Shown: positions 46,724 through 57,800 of the stretch, piece after piece | How positions within the stretch are numbered: position 1 is the first letter of the stretch | Layout of the letters: every line of letters begins with the position of its first letter | Assembly: GCF_900187855.1 (NCBI RefSeq) | Contig: NZ_FYEG01000004.1 | Span: 62,001-126,000 of the forward strand | DNA: 64,000 nucleotides | Source: Actinomyces minihominis | Lineage (GTDB): Bacteria; Actinomycetota; Actinomycetes; Actinomycetales; Actinomycetaceae | Direction: 5' to 3' | Notes under the pieces: model-generated | Database searches by the model: none | What the model saw: only the letters and a program-made list of their open reading frames with translations | Told to the model about the DNA's origin: nothing | Position numbers and translations under genes: made by a program

Positions 46724-47293
46724 CTAGCGGCGGGTTCCAATCACCTTCCAGGTTGCGAGAAGAAGTGCGCTGGCCGCAAGTGCTTTGAGGGCATCCCCTA
46801 CCAGGAAGGGCACGACGCCCAGAACGAGGCCTTCCGACAAGCCCAATCCGAGGGAGATCATCAGCCACGGCACACCGACCGCGTAGATGAGGCCGGAGCC
46901 AACGACGGCAGCGGCAAAGGTGGAGAGGACCCTGCGATCAGCTGCTCGACGAGCCAGGGCCCCGACCGCGACAGCCGCTACCAGGTAGCCGATGACATAG
47001 CCGAATGAAGCAGAGGCAGTCCCGGAAGAGAAGCCCGCGAAAACGGGGACACCGACTGTTCCGAGAGCCAGGTAGAGGCCCAGGGAGAGTGCCCCTCGAA
47101 GTGGCCCAAGCGCCGAACCCACCAGCAGGACCGCAAGGGTGGCCAGGGAGAGCGGAACGGGTGTGAAGCCAAGGGGGATCACGATCTGAGACGCCAGAGC
47201 CACCAGGGCTGTGCCGCCCATCACAAGTGCGGCATCTTTCACACGGGAGGCTGGAAGAAGATCGGTTAGCACCGGGACGGTTGCTGTACTCAA
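46724..47293 (-). CDS. bioY: BioY, biotin-specific S component of an ECF transporter
   Basis: A 189-residue membrane protein with six helices that binds and imports biotin, alone or with EcfA/A'/T. Family features: a Pro-rich loop VIPLGFTPVPLSLATLAVLLVGSALGP, then YLALGTVGVPVFAGFSSG and a late PFLVGDALKALAAS motif. TTG start with GAAAGG about 8 nt upstream. ECF ATPase and T genes are not in the window. It diverges from birA, which uses the biotin to charge the adjacent acyl-CoA carboxylase. Confidence 0.92.
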   Translation of the reverse strand: MSTATVPVLTDLLPASRVKDAALVMGGTALVALASQIVIPLGFTPVPLSLATLAVLLVGSALGPLRGALSLGLYLALGTVGVPVFAGFSSGTASASFGYVIGYLVAAVAVGALARRAADRRVLSTFAAAVVGSGLIYAVGVPWLMISLGLGLSEGLVLGVVPFLVGDALKALAASALLLATWKVIGTRR

Positions 47294-47410
47294 GGGTGAG
47301 CCTTTCGGGTTTTCGTTGCAAAATCGCGGAAATCACCGGGGGGATGCAAAAGCTACCCACCCGCCGTTCCACCATGAGCGCAGCCCGCCACGCCGAGATT
47401 GAGACCTGGA

Positions 47411-47475
47411 TTGCCGCGCCGACAGCGATGACTATACTTCAGAACTTGAAAGAGTTGCTACAAATCTTGAAGTAT
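47411..47475. promoter_or_regulatory. Divergent bioY/birA promoter with inverted repeat
   Basis: Towards birA: TTGCCG (47411-47416), 16 bp, TATACT (47433-47438). Towards bioY: TATAGT on the minus strand (47431-47436). An 8-bp inverted repeat ATACTTCA (47434-47441) / TGAAGTAT (47468-47475) overlaps both -10 boxes, with a CTTGAA motif repeated at 47445 and 47466. It is a candidate operator for a biotin or lipid regulator; it does not match the BioQ, BioR or BirA consensus as I know them. Confidence 0.5.
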
Positions 47476-47508
47476 TAGCGGTGCAGTGCCAAACCCCTGA
47501 GGAGACGA

Positions 47509-48273
47509 ATGCAGCAGCCAGCCCCGATCATCCAGATTGCTGAAGTGACCTCCACCAACGACCTTCTAGGACGGCTATGGAGAGAACGGGACCGATCAGG
47601 GCTCCCCTCCTACACCGCCGTGATGGCTGACTTTCAGACCCGGGGTAGGGGCCGACTGGGACGCAGGTGGGAGGCACCGGAGAAGAGTTCGCTTCTCTTT
47701 TCCGTCCTCGTCCCCATTGCCCCGCAGTGGGCCACCTGGGTTCCCCTGGCGGGCGGCCTGGCTACAGCCCAGGTACTCCAGGGCCTCCTCGATCACAGCC
47801 ACGTGGACCTGAAGTGGCCCAATGACGTACTTGTCTCCGGTCGGAAGATCGCCGGCATCCTGGCCGAAAACCTCGGCATCGACAGTGACGGAACCGCTTG
47901 GATAGCCCTCGGCATCGGCGTCAACCTCACCCAGACTGAGGAAAAACTTCCCCCGGTCCCCTCGACCTCCCTGGCACTTGAGGACGGGGAGGCAATCAGC
48001 GCCACCTCACTTGCGCACCTGATTCGCCAGCGCCTGGCGCAGCTGCTCAACGACCACAACCTGGCCGCCGAGTACTCCAACCTCTGCCTCTCACTTCGCT
48101 CCACCGTCAAGGTCACCCTTCCGACAGGCGCCACCGTCACCGGAAGTGGACTTCTGATCGATGATCAGGGCGCCCTGGTTGTCGAGGACGAGACCGGCCT
48201 ACTTCACACCATCGAGGCCGGGGATGTCGCCCTGGTCTCCAACCTTCCCACCACCTCAGGAGCCGCACTGTGA
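47509..48273 (+). CDS. birA: Biotin-[acetyl-CoA carboxylase] ligase (monofunctional)
   Basis: Activates biotin with ATP and attaches it to the carboxylase lysine. The 254-residue protein lacks the N-terminal helix-turn-helix of repressor-type BirA and starts directly with the ligase domain (EVTSTNDLLGRL). Active-site motifs: TRGRGRLGRRWEAP and LKWPNDVLVSGRKIAGILAE, then the C-terminal SH3-like domain. Good GAGGAGACG ribosome-binding site. It overlaps accA by 4 bp, placing biotinylation in the same operon as its target. Confidence 0.95.
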   Translation: MQQPAPIIQIAEVTSTNDLLGRLWRERDRSGLPSYTAVMADFQTRGRGRLGRRWEAPEKSSLLFSVLVPIAPQWATWVPLAGGLATAQVLQGLLDHSHVDLKWPNDVLVSGRKIAGILAENLGIDSDGTAWIALGIGVNLTQTEEKLPPVPSTSLALEDGEAISATSLAHLIRQRLAQLLNDHNLAAEYSNLCLSLRSTVKVTLPTGATVTGSGLLIDDQGALVVEDETGLLHTIEAGDVALVSNLPTTSGAAL

Positions 48274-50108
48274 CACAACCCTCCCAAAGCCGCGTGCTCG
48301 TTGCCAACCGGGGCGAGATCGCCCTGCGTATCATCCGTTCCATTCAGGAGCGCGGTGACACAGCAGTAGCCGTCTACGCCGATCAGGACATGGACGCCCA
48401 GTTTGTCCGCGGCGCCGATGAGGCCTACGCCCTGCGCGGGACCAGCGCTGCAGAAACCTACCTCAGCGGCGATAAGATCATCGCCATCGCTTCCGCGAAT
48501 GGGGTCGATGCCATTCACCCCGGCTACGGTTTCCTGGCCGAAAGCCCCACCTTTGCGGCTCAGGTCCAAGAGGCTGGAATCAGCTGGATTGGCCCCTCCC
48601 CCGAGGTGATCGAACTTCTTGGCGACAAGATCCGCGCCCGCCAGACCGCCCTGCGCGTCGGGGTCGCCCCGGTTCCCGGAACCCAGGAACCGCTGACTGG
48701 ACGCGGCGAAGTTGAGGCCTTCATCAAGCAGTGGGACTACCCCGTCGTCCTCAAGGCGGCGGACGGTGGTGGCGGTCGTGGCATTCACGTCCTCCACGGC
48801 GAGGGCGACCTGGACACCTTCTTCACCGGACGCGACCTCACCTCGGGAAGCGGCGCAGGTTTCTTCATCGAACGTTACGTTCCACGCGCCCGCCACCTCG
48901 AGACCCAGAGCGGACGGGACAGCCACGGCACCTTCACCGTCTATTCCACCCGTGACTGCTCCGTGCAGCGGCGTCACCAAAAACTCATCGAAGAGGCCCC
49001 GGCGCCCTTCATCAGCCCGGAGATCGAAGCAGCCCTGATCGCAAACTCCCAGGCTCTGTTTGATGCGGTTGGCTACGTCGGCCTCGGCACCTGCGAGTAC
49101 CTCTTGACCGAGGACGGCGAACTCTACTTCCTCGAGGTCAACCCCCGCCTGCAGGTGGAGCACACCGTCACCGAAGAGGTGGCTGGCGTCGACCTGGTTG
49201 ACGCGCAACTGACCATCGCTGAGGGGGGCCCGATTCCCCTCGGGGGTGAGGTGCGGGGCCACTCAATCGAACTGCGTGTTACCAGTGAGGATCCCGCTAA
49301 CGACCTCATCCCCACCACCGGCACCCTCAGTCGCGTCGTCTGGCCGACGGGGCCCGGTATCCGCATCGATACCGGAATCGGCGAGGGCGACACCGTCTCT
49401 TCCGAGTTTGACTCGATGGTTGCCAAGATTATCGTCACCGCCCCCACCCGCGAGCAGGCCATCGCCCGCGCCCTGCGCGTCACCAGGGAAACCGTGCTCG
49501 ACGGGGTGGCCAACCCTCTTCCCCTTTACGCCCACATCCTCAACCACCCCCTGTTCAACCAGGCCCAAGGCGGCAACCTGGGGGTGTGGACCAGGTGGCT
49601 TGAGTCCGGTGTTCTTGAGGAGTTCGCGGCGATTTTCAAGGCCGAACAGGAAGCCCTCAGTCCCGCAACTACTTCCGGGCCCACCCCTACTCAAGAACGC
49701 ACCCGGGTCATCATCGAACTGGATGGGAAGCGCGCCGAGCTAACACTGCCCGCCCACCTCTTCGCAGGCGCAGCAGCTGCCACAGCTTCCCGCAAACCCG
49801 CCCAACCCCTGCGCTCCTCTCGGGAGCAGAACCGGAGATCCGGGGGAGCGACCCCGCTCAACTCCGACGCGGTGATCGCCCCCTCACAGGCCATCGTCGT
49901 CAGGGTTCCGGTTGAGGTCGGAACCGAAGTTGCAGAAGGCGACATCCTGCTGGTTCTGGAGTCCATGAAGATGGAGTCCTACATCCGCTCCCCCCGGGCC
50001 GGACGCATCGAGTCCATCGGCGTCGAGGTCGGAGCAAATGTGGCACCCGGAGCCGTCCTCGCCACCCTGACCCCAGAACCTGTCACCGTTGAAGGCGGCC
50101 AGTCATGA
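48270..50108 (+). CDS. accA: Acyl-CoA carboxylase alpha subunit (biotin carboxylase + BCCP)
   Basis: Carboxylates its own biotin and hands it to the beta subunit to make malonyl-CoA (or methylmalonyl-CoA). The 612-residue protein has the biotin carboxylase domains (SRVLVANRGEIALRIIRS; PGYGFLAE; KAADGGGGRGI ATP-grasp loop; FLEVNPRLQVEHTVTEEVAGVDLV) to about residue 450, a linker, and a C-terminal biotinyl domain with the target lysine in LESMKMESY (usual EAMKMEN). GTG start with AGGAG at 7 nt, overlapping birA by 4 bp. ATGA overlap with the beta subunit. Confidence 0.94.
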   Translation: MTQPSQSRVLVANRGEIALRIIRSIQERGDTAVAVYADQDMDAQFVRGADEAYALRGTSAAETYLSGDKIIAIASANGVDAIHPGYGFLAESPTFAAQVQEAGISWIGPSPEVIELLGDKIRARQTALRVGVAPVPGTQEPLTGRGEVEAFIKQWDYPVVLKAADGGGGRGIHVLHGEGDLDTFFTGRDLTSGSGAGFFIERYVPRARHLETQSGRDSHGTFTVYSTRDCSVQRRHQKLIEEAPAPFISPEIEAALIANSQALFDAVGYVGLGTCEYLLTEDGELYFLEVNPRLQVEHTVTEEVAGVDLVDAQLTIAEGGPIPLGGEVRGHSIELRVTSEDPANDLIPTTGTLSRVVWPTGPGIRIDTGIGEGDTVSSEFDSMVAKIIVTAPTREQAIARALRVTRETVLDGVANPLPLYAHILNHPLFNQAQGGNLGVWTRWLESGVLEEFAAIFKAEQEALSPATTSGPTPTQERTRVIIELDGKRAELTLPAHLFAGAAAATASRKPAQPLRSSREQNRRSGGATPLNSDAVIAPSQAIVVRVPVEVGTEVAEGDILLVLESMKMESYIRSPRAGRIESIGVEVGANVAPGAVLATLTPEPVTVEGGQS

Positions 50109-51811
50109 ACCCCAAGCCCTCCCCCAAAACCACGGCCACCGAGGCCCGCAACGCGGCCCGAGTTGGCCTGAGTCGGGCCCGCGCGGGAATCGAAGCGGCC
50201 AAAGCAGGCTTCAATGCCGCCCTCGCCGAACTGACGGGGGCCCCTCAGAACCCACAGGACAGTACGCCGAGTGTCCGGGACTCCCACACCACGGAGGTCG
50301 CCAAACTGACTCAACTCGGTGAGGAACGTGCCGCGGCCCGCCAGCACAAGAACGACAAGATGACGGCCCGGGAGCGCATCGCCATGCTGCTGGATCCCGA
50401 AACTTTCGTCGAAATCGGCCAGTTCATGGGTGGCTCCATGAAAAACGGGTTCACCGGAGCCGCGGTCATCACCGGTCACGGAGAGATCAACGGGCGTCGC
50501 GTCGCCGTTTACGCCCAGGACTTCTCCGTCCGCGGGGGAACCCTGGGTCGGGTCGAGGGGCAGAAGATCATCAACCTGATGGATATCGCCATGCAGATGC
50601 GTATCCCCATCATCGGCATGCTCGACTCCGGAGGCGCCCGGATCCAAGAGGGAGTCGTCGCCCTCACGCAGTATGGGCGCATCTTCCGCAAGTCTTGCAA
50701 GGCATCGGGGTCGGTCCCGCAGATCTCACTGATCCTGGGCCCCTGCGCAGGGGGTGCCGTTTACAGCCCCGCCCTCACCGACTTCGTCATCATGACCCGC
50801 GAGCAGAGCCACATGTTCGTCACCGGTCCCGAGGTCGTCAAAGCCGTCACGGGCGAACAGGTCTCCTTTGAGGAACTGGGCGGCGGAGAGGTCCACAACC
50901 ACCAGTCCGGTGTTGCCCACTACCTCGCCGACGACGAGGAGGACGCGCTCGAGTACGCACGCTCACTGCTCACCTACCTACCGTCCTCCTTCGAGGAACC
51001 GGCCCCCTCCTACGACTACCTGCCGGACCTTGACGAGGCCGCCCTCGCCGAGGAACTTGGCGAACTGGTTCCCGAGTCCACCCGCACCCCCTACGACGTC
51101 AAAGCGGTCGTGGCGAACCTGGTAGACCACGGAGAGTTCGTCGAGGTCCAGGCGGGATACGCCCGCAACATCGTCATTGGTTTCGCCTGCATTTCGGGCC
51201 GCTCGGTGGGAATCGTCGCCAACCAGCCCCTCCACGACGCCGGCACCCTCGACGTCGACGCCTCAGAGAAGGCCGCCCGTTTCGTTCGCCTTTGCGACGC
51301 CTTCAACCTGCCGATCATCACCCTGGTCGACGTTCCCGGCTACCGTCCCGGAACCGAGCAAGAACAGGCCGGTATCATCCGCCGCGGCGCCAAGATGATC
51401 TTCGCCTACGCCAACGCCACCACCCCGATGATCACCATCGTTCTGCGCAAGGCCTACGGAGGCGCCTACATCGTCATGGGTTCCAAGTCGATCGGAGCCG
51501 ACATGAACTTCGCCTGGCCGGGAGCGGAAGTGGCCGTCATGGGCGCGGATGGCGCGGTTTCCATCATGAACCGTCGTGAACTAACCGCCGCCCGGGACGC
51601 GGGTGAGGACGTCGACCGCGTCCGAGCCGCCCTCGTCCAAAAGTACACCGACGAGTCCGTCAACCCTGACCTGTCGGTAGCCGAGGGCGAGTTCGATGCC
51701 ATCATCACCCCGGCCCAAACCCGAGAGGCCATCATCGGTTCCCTCGAACTGCTTTCAACCAAGTTCCGCCCTGTTTCAGGTTCGAAACGACACGGAAACG
51801 GACCCCTGTGA
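50105..51811 (+). CDS. accD: Acyl-CoA carboxylase beta subunit (carboxyltransferase)
   Basis: Transfers the carboxyl group from biotin to acetyl- or propionyl-CoA. The 568-residue protein has the two crotonase-like halves: KMTARERIAMLLDPETFVEIG, QDFSVRGGTLG, MLDSGGARIQEGV, LGPCAGGAVYSPALTDF; then VDVPGYRPGTEQEQAGIIRRGAKMIFAYANATTP and KAYGGAYIVMGSKSIGADMNFAWPGAEVAVMG. The first 60 residues are an Ala/Arg-rich extension absent from most relatives, perhaps contacting the alpha subunit. Coupled to accA by ATGA. Confidence 0.95.
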   Translation: MNPKPSPKTTATEARNAARVGLSRARAGIEAAKAGFNAALAELTGAPQNPQDSTPSVRDSHTTEVAKLTQLGEERAAARQHKNDKMTARERIAMLLDPETFVEIGQFMGGSMKNGFTGAAVITGHGEINGRRVAVYAQDFSVRGGTLGRVEGQKIINLMDIAMQMRIPIIGMLDSGGARIQEGVVALTQYGRIFRKSCKASGSVPQISLILGPCAGGAVYSPALTDFVIMTREQSHMFVTGPEVVKAVTGEQVSFEELGGGEVHNHQSGVAHYLADDEEDALEYARSLLTYLPSSFEEPAPSYDYLPDLDEAALAEELGELVPESTRTPYDVKAVVANLVDHGEFVEVQAGYARNIVIGFACISGRSVGIVANQPLHDAGTLDVDASEKAARFVRLCDAFNLPIITLVDVPGYRPGTEQEQAGIIRRGAKMIFAYANATTPMITIVLRKAYGGAYIVMGSKSIGADMNFAWPGAEVAVMGADGAVSIMNRRELTAARDAGEDVDRVRAALVQKYTDESVNPDLSVAEGEFDAIITPAQTREAIIGSLELLSTKFRPVSGSKRHGNGPL

Positions 51812-51867
51812 TGCCCCCTAGCCAAGCCCTTCCCCCCGGTACCAACCAACTTTCTGGAGAGACCAAC

Positions 51868-54800
51868 ATGACCAGCTACAACGCGCCTTTCTACCTCTCG
51901 CTCGGGGGCACTCAGGGTGTGCCCTACGCGCTGACCTTCGCGGGACAGGCAACGCCGTGGCAGGACACCCTTCGTGACACCACCACCCACAGGGACGTTG
52001 CCTCACAGGTCGAGGAACTGATCGCTGCGGGGCAGGCTCTGCTTGCCCCACTGGGCCGGAGCCTCAGCGTCATCGCGGGCGCTCCCCTCACCCTGACCTC
52101 CCTGCTCGAGGCCGATCCGGCTGCACCTTCCGCCTCCATGCCTGGAATCCTGCTGGCTCAGTACGCCACGCTGCTGGAGCTTGCCGCCGAGGGCTTTGAT
52201 GCCCGCGTTCACGCCCCCGTCGCCGCCGTTGGTCACAGCCAGGGCCTGCTGGGAGCCGCCCTCTTTGAGGCTTGGGCCGATGGTGACTATAGGAAGATCG
52301 CAGCGATCTACGCCCTCTCCGAACTGATGGGGGTGGCTGTCACCGCCGCCACCCGCTCCACCGGAACCCGCCGCGTCGGAGAGGACTTCCCCATGCTGGC
52401 CGTCATCGGCGCCTCCCCGACCCAGGTCGAGGAGGTTATCGCAGGGGCCGGTCTGGAAGGCTCTGTCACGGTCTCCCTACGTAATGACGCCGAACAGCTG
52501 GTCCTCTCGGGCCGCCCTGCCGACCTGATGGCAATCCAGCGTGCCTCTGAGAAGATCTCGGCTGCCGAGAAGGCCCAGATCACCGCCAAGGTGCGCGGTG
52601 GTAAAGCCTTCTCTCCCCGCTTTTCTCCCCTGCCTGTGTCCGCCCCCTTCCACTCCCCCCTGCTTCAAGGTGCTTTGGATCAGGTCCGGACCTGGGCCAC
52701 CTCTGCGGGCATCGACTCCGCGCTGGTGGAAAATCTTGCTCCCGCCGTCCTCACCGAACCGGTCGACTGGGCCGCACTGCTGATTCCCGCCACCGAGGAC
52801 GTCAAGTGGGTTCTTGATATCGGTCCGGGCGACACCCTGGAGCGCATCAACCGCACCGTTCTTCTTGGCACCGGAATCGGCGTCATCGAAGCCGGGACAG
52901 TGGCGGGACGCGACAAACTCCTCACCTCCACCGCCGAGTTCACGGCCCCGGTCAACTGGTCCACCTATCAGCCCCGGATTACGGTTCTACCCAATGGGCA
53001 GCGCACCGTGGAGACCGCCTTCACCCGCCTCACCGGACGCTCCCCCATCCTGCTGGCCGGGATGACCCCCACCACCGTCGACCCTGAGATCGTGGCGGCG
53101 GCAGCCAATGCCGGCTACTGGGCTGAACTGGCGGGCGGGGGCCAGGGCACCGAACCCGTCTTTGCAGAGAACCTCGCCAAGTTGAAGCAGTTGCTGCGGC
53201 CGGGACGCGCCGCCCAGTTCAACGCCATGTTCCTTGACCCCTACCTGTGGAACCTACAGTTCGGGGCGCAGAGCATTGTCACCAAGGCACGCGCCGCCGG
53301 TGCCCCCCTCGACGGGGTTGTCATCTCAGCCGGTATTCCGGAACTGGAGGAAGCTACCGAGCTGATCACCTCCCTTCAGGCCGCCGGATTCCCCTACGTG
53401 GCGTTCAAGCCGGGCACCACCGCGCAGATCCGCCAGGTGGTGGCGATTGCCCACGAGGTTCCGGAGGCCTCCGTTATCATCCAGGTCGAAGACGGTCACG
53501 CCGGGGGACACCACTCCTGGGAGAACCTCGACGATCTTCTACTGGCCACCTACGCCGACATTCGTAACGCCCCGAACCTGGTGCTCTGCGTCGGAGGTGG
53601 CATCGGAACACCGGAGCGCGCCGCCGACTATATTTCCGGTGACTGGGCGCTCGCCCACGGGCGCTCCCTGATGCCCGTTGATGGCGTCCTCATCGGCACC
53701 GCCGCCATGACGGCTCTGGAGGCCAAGACAACGGCCGAGGTCAAGCAGCTTCTGGTCGACACCCCCGGCATCTCTGTCCTTCCGACCGAGGATGAACTGG
53801 GCGGCTGGGTTCCCACCGGCACCACCCGCGGTGGAGTCACCTCGGGACAGTCCCACCTGCGCGCCGATATTCACGAGGTCGACAACTCTGCAGCCGCGTG
53901 CGCACGACTGGTCGCTGAGGTCTCCGGTAATGAGGAGGCCGTGGTGGCACGCCGCGACGAGATCATCGCCGCCCTCAACGCCACCTCCAAGCCCTACTTC
54001 GGGGACGTCGACAGGATGTCCTACCTGGAGTGGGCAGAGCGTTTCGCCGCACTTTCGGCCTCACCGATCGACGGCTCCTGGAACGACGTCACCTGGATCA
54101 ACCGCTTCCAGTTGCTACTGCAGCGCATCGAAGGACGCCTCTCCGAGGTCGAGAGCGGCGAGATTTCCACGATCTTCCCCGATCTGGACTCGGTGAGGAA
54201 CGCGGGGGCCGCCCTCATCGACCTGGCGGAAACCTACCCGAATGCCGCCACCACCCGCGTCACCCCGACGGATGCAGCCTGGTTTGTTGACCTGTGCCGC
54301 AAGTACCCGAAGCCGATGCCCTTCGTTCCCGTCCTCGACTCTGACCTGCTGCGCTGGTGGGGTCAGGACAACCTGTGGCAGTCGCAGGATCCCCGCTACT
54401 CCGCCGACCAGGTTCGGGTCATCCCCGGTCCGGTGGCGGTGGCTGGAATCGACCGGGTCGATGAGCCCATCGGTGACCTTCTGGGTCGTTTCGAGGCCGC
54501 GACCGTGGACCGTCTCGGCGCTGCCGGGGCCCCTGAGGTTCAACTCTTCGCACGCCTCAAAGATGCCCGGAGCGCCGAGGAGTTCATCGCCCAGGTCCCC
54601 TACGTGAGCTGGAGCGGCAACCTGGTCGACAACCCGGCCCGGGTGGTTCCCGAGGGGATGCTCAGCATCGTCAAGCACGATGACAGCGAAACCTACAACC
54701 TGGTTGTCACCCTGGATACAGCCTGGGATGGGGTGGCTGGTGGCGATAACCTTCACGCCGTACGCACCCTGACTGTTCCCTTGGCCCTGGGGTCCGCAAC

Positions 54801-57800
54801 CGAAAACGGCGGCTACCCGGTGGTCGACCGCGACGCCCTCCCCCAGCACATGTACGCGCTGCTGGCGGCAACCGCGGGCGTGGGCGGAGAGACCATCACC
54901 GGGGACCCGATCACGACGCTGCCCACCATGGTTCCCTCAGACGACTCCCTGTTCGGAGAGGCCCACTGGACCTTCACCATCAACCGGGCCCTCGCCGATA
55001 TGCACCGCGGCGCAACCGGTGAGGGACTACCGGCGAAGTACGACCTTGAAACCTGGACCCCCGATGCCCTGCTCGGTCTGTGCTGGCCTGCCATCTACGC
55101 TGCCCTCGGTTCCGCCCTCATCGAGAACAACTACCCCGTCATCGAGGGACTGCTTTCTGCCGTCCACCTCGACCACACCGCCCGCCTCTACGTCGACATT
55201 GATGATCTGCTGGCTGAGGACGGTAGCGCTCAGCTCACCGTCGTCGCCCGCACCGTCGGCCTCGACGAGTCCTCAGCCGGGCGCGTAGTCACCGTTCAAG
55301 AGGCACTGTTTCACGAGGGCCAGGAAATCGGCTTCTTCCAGGAACGCTTCGCGATTCGCGGCAGAATCGGCTCCGACCAGGTTCCCGCCGATGTCCCCGC
55401 TGCGGCTGGCCTAGCCGCCCAGGTGGTCGATACCCCGCGTTCCCAGCTTCGTCGCGCCCGCGTTACCGCCCCGGCCAACATGACGACTTTCGCCAATGTT
55501 TCGGGTGACTTCAACCCGATTCACACCTCGCAGGCAGCGGCCCGCGTGGCGGGTCTGGAGGATGCGCTGGTTCATGGCATGTGGCTCTCCGCCGTGGCTC
55601 AGAACCTGGTTCAAGCCCGTGAGGGCAACCAGCCGGGCTTCCGCATCAGCGGTTGGACCTACAACATGTACGGCCTGGTCAACCTGAATGACCCTGTGGA
55701 TATCACCGTCGAGAGGGTGGGGCGTATCCCCGGAGGTGGCCTGCTGCTTGAGGTCACCTGCAAGATTGACGGCCAGATCGTCTCCCGCGCCACCGCGGCC
55801 ACACTGGCCCCAACGACCGCCTACGTCTACCCGGGTCAGGGTATCCAGCGTCAGGGTATGGCCCTTGACGAGATGGCCACTTCAGATGCTGCCCGAGAGG
55901 TGTGGCAGCGCGCCGACCGCCTGACCCGAGACGCCCTCGGCTTCTCCATCCTCACCGTGGTGCGTGATAACCCCACGGAGCTGGTGGTCGACGGCCAGGT
56001 GCTGCGCCACCCGGAGGGCATCCTCAACCTGACCCAGTTCACCCAGGTGGCACTGGCAACGGTGGCTTTCGCCCAGACCGCACGCCTGCGTGAGCAGGGT
56101 GCCCTGGTCGACGGGGCCTACTTCGCGGGCCACTCGCTCGGCGAGTACAACGCGCTGTCGGCCTACGGTGAGGTTTTCCCGCTGGAAAGCGTTCTCGAGA
56201 TCGTCTTCCACCGTGGCTCCACCATGCACCACCTGGTTCCGCGTGATGCCAAGGGACGCTCGAACTACCGCATGGGCGCCCTGCGTCCGGGCCAGTTCGG
56301 GGTGGGAGACGACGGGGTTGTCGACTACGTCAACTCGGTTGCCGAGCAATCGGGTGAGTTCCTGCAGATCGTCAACTTCAACCTGGCCGGCCAGCAGTAC
56401 GCCGTGGCCGGTTCGATTGCCGGCCTGAAGGCCCTTGACGAGGACGCCTCTGCCCGCGCCGCCGCAGCCGGTGGCAAGGGCCCCTTCATGTACGTTCCCG
56501 GGGTTGATGTTCCCTTCCACAGCCGGGTGCTGCGTGACGGGGTTCCTGAGTTCCGCGACAAACTGGAGGCCCTGATTCCCGGGGAAATTCCCTCGGAACG
56601 CCTCATCGGTAAGTACATCCCCAACCTGGTGGCGCGACCCTTCGAGGTGAGTCGCGAGTTTGCGCAGGCCATCCTGGATGAGGTTCCCTCCGCACCCCTC
56701 TCCGCACTGCTCACCCGTGAGGGAGCCTGGGAGGAAGCTGCGCGTGACGAGGACGCCCTCGCCCGCCTGCTGCTGATCGAGCTGCTGTGCTGGCAGTTCG
56801 CCTCTCCGGTACGCTGGATTGAAACCCAGGACCTGCTCTTTACCCCGACCGGCGACAACGGCCTCGGTGTGGAGCGCCTCATCGAAATCGGCCTCGGCTC
56901 CGCCCCCACCCTGGCGGGACTCGGAGAGAAGACCCTGAAGCTGGATGAGTTCAACGGCTCCCCTGCCGCCGCCCTCAACGTTCAGCGTGACGAACAGGTT
57001 GTCACCTGTGTCGACGTGAAGTTCGTTGATGAGGACGAGGACGTGGTCGAGGTCGTGGAAGCGACCCAGGCAGCCGAGACCCCGGCCCCCGCCGAAGCCG
57101 ACTACATTCCCTCGGCGGTTCACGCCCCCGCCCCCCAGGTCATCACCGGAGCTCCCTCAGGAGCAGCCGTGGCGGAGCTGCCCTTCACGGCTTCCGATGC
57201 CATCCGGGTCGTCATGGCCTACACCAACAAGTTGCGACCCGAGCAGATCGATGCGGGCGACACCACCGACACCCTCACCGCGGGTGTCTCAGCGCGCCGC
57301 AACCAGCTGCTGATGGACCTCTCGGCGGAGCTCGGACTACCTTCCATCGACGGGGCTGCCGATGCCAGCGTTGGGGAACTGGCGCTCTCCGTCGACAAAC
57401 TGGCCCACCACTACCGCGCCTTCGGGCCGGTGCTGACCGAGGCTATTCGCGACCGCCTGCGGAAGGTTCTGGGAGCTGCTGGCGTGAAGCCGACCTTCGT
57501 TGCCGACCGGGTGCGTGAGGTCTGGCAGCTCGGCGATGGCTGGGCTAATGCCACCACCGCCCAGGTCCTGCTGGGTTCCCGCGAGGGCGACTCCGCCCGA
57601 GGCGGCGCCCTGGCCACCCTGCCCACCTCCACCTCTTCCAAGGCAGAGGCCGAGGCCCTGGTGGATGCGGCTGTCACCCAGGTTGCTACCGCCCACGGCA
57701 CCTCGGTCTCCCTTCCCTCTGCCGGGGGGACTGCCGGTGGTGGGGGTGTGGTGGACTCCGCCGCCCTCGACGCGTACGCCGACTCCGTGACCGGACCGGC

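Noticed and set aside
47434-47475. BioQ or BirA operator ahead of bioY/birA
   Set aside because: Neither the TGAAC-type BioQ palindrome nor the BirA operator is present, and this BirA lacks a helix-turn-helix; only an unassigned inverted repeat is reported.
51808-51867. GTG at 51808 as the fas start, overlapping the accD stop
   Set aside because: The following 20 residues do not resemble FAS-I N-termini, while ATG at 51868 has GGAGAG at ideal spacing.
55882-57123. 413-residue antisense frame within fas
   Set aside because: Lies opposite the transferase domain of the synthase; composition is that of reverse-complemented codons and no start signal is present.
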